From positions 78,333-142,332 of the forward strand of contig NMRA01000179.1 of NCBI GenBank assembly GCA_002633005.1: 64,000 nucleotides of DNA, read 5' to 3'. A program made the translations under genes and the position numbers. The notes under the pieces are model-generated. The model worked only from the letters and a program-made list of their open reading frames with translations. It was not told the origin of the DNA and searched no databases. Origin of the DNA: Phoronis australis (lineage: Eukaryota; Phoronida; Phoronidae). Below, one piece after another: positions 54,894 to 64,000 of the stretch (its first letter is position 1; each line of letters opens with the position of its first letter).

Positions 54894-55127
54894 CATAGGC
54901 GGATGCAGGGGAGACGTCCAACTATGGACCCGGAACTCCATTTTCGCCAAAGCGGCAAACAACAGTCACAGGAAAAAGACAATCTTTTTCGTTTCTATAG
55001 ACACAGAGATTGCGGCACTAACTAATATTGCCGGTTTTCTACTTATTGTTGGTAACATATATTTCTCTGCAGAAACCTATCGTGCTACTTCACCCTCCTC
55101 TTTCGTAAAAAACTGGATCCGCCTTTG
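54894..55127. mobile_element. Probable small relative of the hAT-like family
   Basis: It starts CATAGGCGGATGCAGGGG and ends CTGGATCCGCCTTTG, matching the GGCGGAT-core ends of the three larger copies. No matching 5-bp flanks were seen and the interior is unrelated, so it is a decayed or separate subfamily. Confidence 0.5.
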
Positions 55128-55129
55128 AT

Positions 55130-58100
55130 TACTTAAAGACTATTACAGTTGAAACAGAGCGGTTCATTTCCTTCTGCCCGACATCGGCTGCAAAAAACAT
55201 TTGCATTTTGGATGGATTTACAATAATCTTTTGCAAAGAGATACTTAATTGGGATTTCCTGTATCCAATAACGGGTTCTTACTGTAGTCTCTGTAAGACA
55301 TCAAATAATATGTGTACTGAACCGTCAGCTAAGAGCTCGTGTACCGCAATTCATGACGCGTTTTCTTACCATTGGCGGAAGGGGGGTCTAGTGGGCACAC
55401 GTGACTCGTATTATTAGATGAATATGGAAACTTTACTGAAAGACTGAGAAATGAATGAACTTTTTAGATGTTTAATAACAATTACTCTAAGCCGAGAGAT
55501 ACTTCGAACTAAGGTGCAGTTGGATGAATGTAAATACACTGTAGGACATGCCGCTGATACGTGGGTTCATTCACTACTAGAGGGCGTAATTGACGGGTGA
55601 TGAAGTCTACAAAGGATTATTCTTTCCTTCTCTAAAATAAGTAGTTTTCAGGGAATTAAAAAATGGAAGTATCGGAGGAAGCCTGCGACGGACAAATTTT
55701 CATTTTCGAAAATAAATACAAAATTAAAGCAGAAGTGTACAATAAATAGCACCATTCGAAAGCTGACGAAAATGTGTTTTATTGCATTAATAATCGTTTC
55801 CAGAAATACCCTAGAATTTACACGGCAGTGCAAAATATGGTAAAAGGTGTCGAAAACGGGTACACTGATGCTATCTGGTTTAACTAAACAAAATTCGTTT
55901 TTAAGCGAAAGTATTGTGTCTACAGAACGCACCCCTGGTATGGTGCATCTGCGACGAAGAAAAATGACAACTCAAACTCGCCTCGAATGAAATCGACATT
56001 TCTGTGAGTAAAACCTACCCCAGACATGCGTCTTAATACACGCCTGCTTTCTGTTTTTTCAGACAGAAGATTAGAGTTGACACAGTTATTGTAGTACAGA
56101 TGAGTATTAGTATAATTAGTAATTGGTAGAGCACAGTTCGATAGTCATATTGTCATAAAGTATTTCTTTAACCTAATTTAAAGTAACATCTTTGCTCGTA
56201 GATTTCAATCATTAATGCCAAATAAATATCAATTGCCTTAATTATCGATGAAAATATTTTTAGATTTGCATTCAATAAATCTGTGTAACTTTCTATCAGT
56301 TCTTAATGATCGCTTCGTTAGTTCACATGTACAATATTGTGTATACGGAAATTGAAATCATGAAATACGAGTATGAGTAAGCTTTTTAGCAATCGCCACT
56401 GAAGAAGACGGACCTTTGTTTGTGTCGGTTATGTGCGCTAGTAATGGTTGAACGTGGATGCGATCACATCAGTCTATTCTTGCGATTTGAAAAAGAAAGG
56501 ACGCTGTCAGCAAGCTCGCACCAACCAAACGCCGCTGCGAATGATGTTACAAGCGGAAGTGGAATATTGAAGCTAAATTAACCACGCGCGCGCGTAATGC
56601 AGATGCCATCTTATGAATGGACACATTAGGACTCCTTAATTGCCCTTTAGTGATATCAAGCAATCATACAAAATCTTAATGCCTACTTTTGAAGTTTAGT
56701 TGAAAGATTCACGATAAGTCTTCGTATTAGCTTAAGTGTATTCCACTCAAGGACAACGATAACCCATATTTGTGGGAATAAAACTCTATTACATTAGCAA
56801 CATCCGAACAAGAAGAAGGGTAATTTGTCACTCCAAATGATGTTTGACTTCACGTTGGATTGAATCCAAAGCGTGGCGGATGGAAATAAAGATTTAGAAA
56901 AAAACAAGCTGTTACAAGGAACTGTTTTAACGTGCTTAGCAAAACTATAATAACGTCTTGTTTACGCGTGGGCGGATTTCTCGAGATAAAAACTTAGTGT
57001 ATTTATTGTAAAATTAGGAGGAATGGGTCACTTAGCAAATGTCACCACTTGGTTAGATCGTATTCCATTACCGACATCAAGAACGCCAGTTCCAATGTCG
57101 CGGCTTGCATTGAATTCTGCTCCTTTGCTCGTCAACTACACGCAAGCCTGCATAGGACTCAGGGTTTGTGACTAATGGAATAAAAACACAAGTTTTGAAT
57201 GATCCGACATGTTGCTTTTAAATTTTCTCGAAAAATATGAAGAAAATAATTTCGATTAAAACGTAAACCACTGGGGGGGGGGGGCGATCTCACTAGCCAA
57301 TTATCCTACTATAAACATTGGCTGCCAACAGTGGTAGACAACAGAACTAAGGACAAAGTACAACAGTACGTGCAGGATCAACACCTTTCTTGGAGCCGTC
57401 TCATAAAAAATTTAGGAACACACAGTTCAAGAAAAGGCAATAGTCTATTCAGACACCGGTCTTGGGTCTAGTGGTGGAAAACGTTATATATGGAAACTCC
57501 ATTCAGACTACGAGCGACCAATTCCCAGACTGCACCACATGTAAATAATAGTAATTTTCGGTTAATTTGAAATGTTGAACATGTATGTACCTTTAAATAT
57601 GTTTTCGATTAAAAGACAAATTTTGAAAAGTTCATATTAAAAATGCAGCTCTTAGGCTGATTGTTTTGGATATTATAGTCTCTCCCTATCCTAAAATTCC
57701 AACACCACTTTCCTGTGGGGATAGTTCGTAGTAGTCTAGTTGGGTTACCCGGTTCTTGGTTGAACGGTAGATAGGCTAACAAGGTAGCAACAGCAAGTTG
57801 ATGGAGAGCAGCATAAAAACTAACACAATCGTTGAGTTTCTACGGACACACAAAGTTTATTAACTCTAACAACAATATATATAGTGAATAAAAATTTTTG
57901 TGGGTTGTTTGTGCAAAACAACGACACAATTGAAAAATCAGGTGACTTCATCCAAATCATAAACATGATCAAAGTCCGGACAACCTCGAAGAAACGTGCA
58001 AAGGAACCGTGAACAACCAAACGACACAAAAAAAGCTTTCTGGTGAAATTGACTAGAAACGATGGCTGGGAGGAGTTTCACTACTGATAGACCCTATTCA

Positions 58101-58420
58101 CGCCGACAGGAGGCGCATTCCAAAACGAGGCTCGCTACGATAGCTCTGTTAGCTTATCGGCATAGTTCTGTGTTTCAGACCGTGTTGTTCCGCGAACGGC
58201 TAGAAAAAATTCGGACACGCAACTGTCTGTTACATTCACAATCTCTAAAGAAGTTGAGATTCGGAAGCGTTGGGTCGTTGCCGCGACGAAGCAAATATAT
58301 GTCCGTGTAAAATTTATAAATGTTTTCGAAAAGTTAGATCATATTTTGTCGAATGTCGGTCAGTTGTTAAGCATCATAGTAACGACCGGAGAATGGGCCA
58401 GCCAGGCTGTGTTTTCATGA
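55130..58420. other. Intergenic; no gene seen
   Basis: A G-run lies at about 57,272. No frame, RNA gene or repeat end was supported. Confidence 0.45.
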
Positions 58421-58424
58421 CTAC

Positions 58425-58715
58425 GGATTTAGGGCGGGGGGAATAGCCCCCCCCTAAAATTGTATCAGATCCCATTTTTGAGTTCGGGTGCGAATTGCTG
58501 ACTAGCACACGTGCGCAACGGGGGGTGAATAAACAACGCATAGGCGCTGAATGAACCCCGTTTACCGTTTTTTTTTAGTCAACAGGTCCGCAAACCCAAG
58601 AATTCAAGACCCCTGCATCCCCAGAGTTTAGGCTGGGTGCGCGCATCTGCCGAAATGCTGCTTATTCCTGTGCCCTGCCTCCCTAACTCAAAATCCTGGA
58701 TCTGCCCCTGCTACG
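58425..58715. repeat. Degenerate G/C-run repeat related to the hAT-like family
   Basis: CTACGGATTTAGGGCGGGGGG at the left and CCTGGATCTGCCCCTG at the right form weak inverted ends resembling the CATAGGCGGATTTAGG termini. It is heavily decayed. Confidence 0.4.
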
Positions 58716-60712
58716 GGTTGAAACATTATAATTTTTCTTTCCAAAAAGGACAGGGCCCTCAATCCCCAAATTTGGGGCCCAATATCGGCCCTATTCCCCT
58801 CTCAAACATATTGAAACATCACGCGAAATTCCCCCCACGAGGCATAAAAATTCCCCTACTGAAAAATCTCTCTGAGTTCAAATCACCTGTAACCACACAG
58901 GTGACAATTTTTAAGAGCACAAAAGGCTACTTTAAATTGAGGCAGAGCATATGAGAGCTTGCAACAGGGCGGGGGTGCTATTGATGGTGATCGGGAGGTA
59001 GATTGTTCCCGCCCTCACTTGGCGAAAAAATCGCCTCTCAGTAGGCACTGGCACCGTTCCCCTCGGATGAAAGAGGCTCCTGCAGAAACATGATAACTAT
59101 GATTGCATTGTCCAGTTAACTGAAATCGAGTTCTAAAACGATGTTATGTTTTGGACGAACAAATTAGGTGTTTTAATTTTAAAATTCAACTTGATCCAGA
59201 TTGATATTTGAAATCTAACACATGAAATAGACGTAAGAATTATTACAACCAAGAAACCATTGATGGTCAAATAATTTTTATTTTCAATTACGAGCCCGAT
59301 TTTTTTATTTTAATAAAAATATATTTAATAACATCAATTATTCTTTCAGACCAATGACAAATCAACTGTTAGCCCCAGTGAGTGCATAGGATCAGGCTAT
59401 GCTTGATGTTAATATTCTTGATCAACAAATTAAACCAGATGTGACTAATTGCACATGACGGACACCACTGTCGAATATGTCTTCAACTCGTCAACAATAC
59501 GAGCAGATGACCTGGTCCGCGTAGAAAGTATTTTGATCAACAACTTACAAGAAAAAACGTAACCCTGCATTCAGCATAATACCTAATCCGTAACACAACG
59601 ATCGCTGCAATTTGGTCATATTTACTTTTCATGTTTCGAACCTAGTTTTCCGAAAAAAATTAAACCCTTTCGTCAGACAACTCTTTGGCGCCTTAACTTG
59701 TTCTCTAATGTAATCTTCTACGTCTCTGTGGTTAATTGTCGACACATCATTAAAATTCAATATCCAGGTTGGACTCGAAAGACCGGCTATTTAACTCACG
59801 CAATGTCTACTTTCACTTTGTTTATCGCAATAGGGACTATGAGTAGGCACTGGTAGGTGACGTGAAGCACAAGAATGTCCGGAATAGTTATATTACATAA
59901 ATTGTTTTGCTGGGAGAGTTGTACTTTATAGGAAATTATTAAACTTGCACTTAATTAACTTCGTGAGAATTCATGGCAAGGGAGCCTATTCTCATGAAAT
60001 CGTACATGGATAGACATTTTAACTATTGTCATTCCAAAGAGGAAGTATTGTATCCGCATTTTTTGCAACCCTCCTCATTAAAGCAAATCTTTGAATGCCT
60101 ATAAAAAGCATCTACGTTCTGACGTGATTTAAAGGCAGATTTTGTCTGATTTGTATCCAGAAGCGTGAACGGGTTATCTTATGAAGGGGTCGACAGACAC
60201 TTCCTCTCGATCCGAGCTTATACCGGCCTTGTCCATGTATATACGGCCAGTGGTGTTGAAATTGGGCCAGCGCGGGGTCACTTCCATGACTCTTGTCATT
60301 CAATTCGAAGTGTGTAAGGTAAGAAAAAAATGCAATCAGACATTACATTTTCCATTCGGCAATCATCAAAGAGATAAGAACTCTCAAGCCTCAACATAGA
60401 CTCTATGGCACTGTAGCATTGCAGTCAACAAAATATCCGCTGTGTGTAGTCATACCACCCATCGTCTAAACATGAGACAACTCCTGCGATAACATTTGGG
60501 GTTCTGTTACCCCAACGCGAGCCTAATCCATCCCAATCGATTCACAAATTATTGCTCATGGCTTGGCGATTCAGGCGATTACCCATTCGCTAATTTCTCT
60601 TACAATACATCGATTTTAAAAACTCAAAAGACGACTACTATTTTAAAACAGTCATGTTCGTCGTTTTCCTAGCATATTGTTCATTTTTGACTTAGAAACC
60701 TCTACGCTAAAT

Positions 60713-61186
60713 AGGCACGTTCGGCCAAAAATAGCCGGCGACTACTGAGCTCCCTTCAATCCCAGCCTCGTCCCCAAGCCTCAAGATGGCGCTGTTATGG
60801 GAATTAGTTTCTGCGCAATGATTGGGCATTGCCTTGACGTCATTAAAACAAAAGCAGATTTTAATTACTTTCACAAGCGTTGTTGCTGTCATTCATGAAG
60901 CAGAAGGCATTGTCTTGGATATTGTACCGATATTCAATTCTTTTTGTTCAAGTTAACAGTATCATAAAAATAGTCTATTTTCGAATCAAAGTACATCATT
61001 ATTGCAATAATTTGGAAATAAATTGCTGCAATATACCGTTAGTTTACATTTTTATATTATACTTCAGAAAATTTCCAAGTTGTTTATATTACAGAATTCT
61101 GGCACATTTCATTTCCCATACTAGAACCAAGCCTCAAATGGGTAAACCGATCAGGGCCATCTTGAGGCTTGGGGACGAGAGGTCTT
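60713..61186. mobile_element. MITE-like element with 24-bp inverted repeats near its ends
   Basis: Exact 24-bp inverted arms, starting CTCGTCCCCAAGCCTC, lie at 60,767-60,790 and 61,156-61,179. CGCTAAAT occurs outside both ends (60,705-60,712 and 61,187-61,194), which may be an 8-bp target duplication. The arms are not at the very end on the left, so the true boundaries are uncertain. Confidence 0.65.
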
Positions 61187-61199
61187 CGCTAAATGCTCT

Positions 61200-62610
61200 G
61201 GGGTAAACAGGTCACGCATGCTCGTCCACATGCGTGCAAATCCTATTAGCGTAAGATTTGCCTAATGAACATTTGCGATTGTTTGGCTTGTACAAGGGTA
61301 CCATAGAATCATACGCACGAGCATCGCCTGTTACGCTGTGAAAAGTAATGTGTTTTTGTCCTTTACAAGCAAAATTAATTGGGAAGGAGACTGAATTTAA
61401 AGTGAAACGAATCTTCACTGAATATTGCTCAAATGCCAAACTTGAGTTTCAAGGTCGATGACTTTGCCATTTCTCTTGTTAAATTGATTGTTCTTCAGAA
61501 TTAAACATACGAAGTAGGATGTTAACCTTGTCCTAGTTTATAAATACCTACCGCTACAGAGGTTACTTACGTCATAGACGACTGGTGACAATAAAGCGCT
61601 CCTGGCGGTTTCTTTTCTTGAACTGAAAATGTTCAGTGGACAAAAGCGCGAGCGGAAATACATGATTTATGAACAGGAATGTAAAACTTCAAGATTCACT
61701 CAAGTCTTTTTCAGGGCAAAACAAGATTAATCAGACTTTTCAGCTGATTTCTCACCACTGATTAAAAACAAAGCGGTTGATAATGCAAAACGCGTGTTTT
61801 TTCTCATACATCCTGTGATGAAACTCGGAAATAAGATTGGAAACGATGGCACTTGAACGGGCAGCAAGTTTACGATACTTTTACTTTAAATCAATACCTC
61901 CTAGTTCCAGGGTCACCACATGTAATTTGACGAGCAGAAGTTGTTCGTTTACCTTTCCATAGCTTTAATTATTTTCATAAGCAAGTGTCCAGGCAATCAA
62001 ATATCGACACAAGATGGCATCACAATAATGACGGCCAAATCAGTTTTTAACAGTTAATGCGGTCTTAACTGACAAAAGTGAGGAAACATAAAACACATCA
62101 TTTCTATACTAAGATTCTCTTAAAGCCGTTTTCTAAAAGATTTCTGTAATCTTAAATACATGTATATTGAGCTACCCAGATAGTCCCGGTAACACTTTTT
62201 CAATGTAAGAAAACACTGTTTTGTCACTCAGGCGTAGGGTGGTAAAATGATATGTGGAATATCCTTCGCGACACATTGCGTCAACGCCAGAACACAAAAC
62301 GAAAGGTCAAAAGTTGTATAGAACCAATGAGCTATACCCGCTATAGCTCATTGATTGAACAGAGGTCTGTATAGAATACCATATCAAGAATCTCATAGTG
62401 AGGTAGACCAATTAAGTCAACAAGCCTGGACCTAACCGTTCATTACCCTTGGTAGTTAAAGGTGTGATGCTCATCTTATACTGTACGTGTAACACTAAAT
62501 TTACTTGTTTTACAAAACAAGGTAGGCTTTAAAACTGCCGTACCGACGTAAACGTTTGTGAGTTCTACGTTATACGTATGACATGGCTGTAACAAATCTG
62601 TGAACTGAAT
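61200..62610. other. Intergenic; only a short hairpin seen
   Basis: CAATGAGCTATA and TATAGCTCATTG (62,325-62,353) form a perfect 12-bp stem with a five-base loop. Nothing else is supported. Confidence 0.5.
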
Positions 62611-62614
62611 TTAA

Positions 62615-63124
62615 AGAGGCCTGGAACGCGAAAAACACGTAAAAATGCCTGTTAATCAGATCGTGGCGAATCAACTTCTTGGGCTTGCCAACGTTAGACT
62701 TCACTTTGAATACTGCAAGAATTTGAAAAAAATCGCCAAATTTACTATTTTCGAAACACAGACAAAATATGAACTGTTTCAACTCAATACAGTTTCAAAT
62801 TCTTCGTCCCTAATAATAGATATGCTCAAAGAATTACCCAGTGTATAACCGCCATTGTTTTGTTTACGTCAAAGGTCAAAGGTCACATTTTCCATGTAAG
62901 GGAACTGTGCTACATATACACCTGTCTTGCCATACCAAATAGGGAGACGTGCAATTGACATGACGTTTTTTGAAATATGAAACTAAATGAAAAATGGTTT
63001 GACATCAACCAAAATTCAAAATTTTTACCAACAAACCGTAAAAAAATCTTGGTGAACAGTTTTATTTCTGTTTCAGTGGCAGAGAAGCACTTAATTAAAC
63101 TTGTTTTTCGCGTTCTATACCACT
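62615..63124. mobile_element. TTAA-flanked MITE with inverted ends
   Basis: TTAA lies directly outside both ends (62,611-62,614 and 63,125-63,128). The ends read AGAGGCCTGGAACGCG and, reversed, AGTGGTATAGAACGCG. Both continue AAAAACA, so the inverted repeats are about 25 bp with mismatches. A TTAA duplication fits Kolobok- or piggyBac-type elements, and AG termini favour the former (inference). The interior is AT-rich with no transposase. Confidence 0.85.
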
Positions 63125-63129
63125 TTAAG

Positions 63130-64000
63130 CTTATTATTGTTGTTTGATGAAACCAAGCTTAGCGGCTTACATCGTATACGTAAGCGTACGCGTGCATTTA
63201 CACAATCTCAGCTGGAGACAATTTCGCTCACACGCTAGTTTATCTGTGTGATCGATGTTCAATCCCGTGGAAACTGAATTCGTAAGTTCCAGACTCCCAT
63301 GGGATCTATTTTTACCTTAAAACTATCAGTCAGCATTTCATTGATTAACTCCGTTTTCGTGGGGCTTTTTACTTCTTCCCAAATCAGCTAGGAAACGCAC
63401 GCACTCATTGCGCCCTAGCAGCTATTGAGGAGTATGGCTACGTCTACCGAAAATTTCTAAAAGCAATCAAATATAACGCCTATTGTTGAGGATTTTTTTG
63501 AATGTAAACCCGTTGACCAGTTAACGATTTTTGTTTTATAGAATATCCGTTATGCAGGCTCCGGGTTGTCTGGAAATGCACGATTACGTTCTCTGTTTTC
63601 ATTGGTTGGTTTCATTCTGACCGGCATCCTACAATCCACAGTAATGTAACGTACCCATCTGTCTGTCAAAGAGTAGCGTGCCGCAAAAACATCGCCTGAA
63701 ATAATGACGATATCCCTGCGAATTCTTATGATGCTCTTTTAATCTTTGAAAACCCACAAATGTTTCGAGTAAAATTTGAAAATTCCTTGCAAAGTCTGCT
63801 AAACGAGAAAGCTTGACCTACAATTTAGGCGAGTTAAGCGACAACTGTAGGGAAAGACCACCAAGAACCATAATATCCTGTCTGTTACAATGTGAAGCCT
63901 GCTTTTATCACACAAATGTGACGTCAATGGTGCATCATTAGCAGGTGACAGAACGAGGATTGGTTGAAATTTCCAAAACACGTTTGGTATCTTTTTAAGT
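63130..64000. other. Intergenic to window end; no gene seen
   Basis: No supported coding frame, RNA gene or repeat. Confidence 0.45.

Noticed and set aside
58062-58310. 82-codon + strand Arg/Ser-rich frame
   Set aside because: No recognisable motif. Arg-rich frames are common in CpG-rich non-coding sequence.

Overview
This window is animal nuclear DNA. It has split genes with GT-AG introns, long non-coding stretches, many small inverted-repeat transposon relics, a decayed LINE and two assembly gaps. Nothing in it looks prokaryotic. Frequent TACATGTA words, the repeat types and the two genes suggest an invertebrate bilaterian, possibly an ambulacrarian such as an acorn worm or echinoderm. That placement is a guess.

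Region 1 (1-21.8 kb, + strand) is the 3' half of a KIF27/KIF7-type kinesin (Costal-2 family, Hedgehog/ciliary kinesin). Eighteen coding exons can be placed with matching splice phases. They encode about 725 residues of the coiled-coil stalk and the conserved C-terminal tail; the motor domain lies upstream of the window. The last exon appears to be a micro-exon ending at 17,492, followed by a long 3' UTR with a poly(A) signal near 21,759. Introns contain tandem repeats (65 bp x3; a 77-bp unit that copies an exon end and its splice donor), a TG microsatellite and transposon relics.

Region 2 (about 22-29 kb) has no recognised gene and is visibly richer in CpG. It carries dispersed repeats and one small hAT-like element.

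Region 3 (29.08-36.64 kb, - strand) is the most interesting locus: a two-coding-exon gene for a 104-residue secreted peptide precursor. It has a signal peptide, KR cleavage sites and a C-terminal 44-residue peptide ending in Gly-stop, which predicts an amidated peptide. Its length, amidation and residue pattern resemble the CRH/urocortin/DH44 family. It is convergent with the kinesin gene. A 7.2-kb intron separates the two coding exons.

Region 4 (36.7-64 kb) has no gene I can support. It holds a decayed LINE reverse transcriptase (47.45-49.26 kb, - strand), several MITE-like elements with recognisable ends and target-site duplications, tRNA-like (SINE) sequence, tandem arrays and hairpins. 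Three related elements, at 10.1, 23.9 and 52.2 kb, share the same two ends and each has a perfect 5-bp target duplication.
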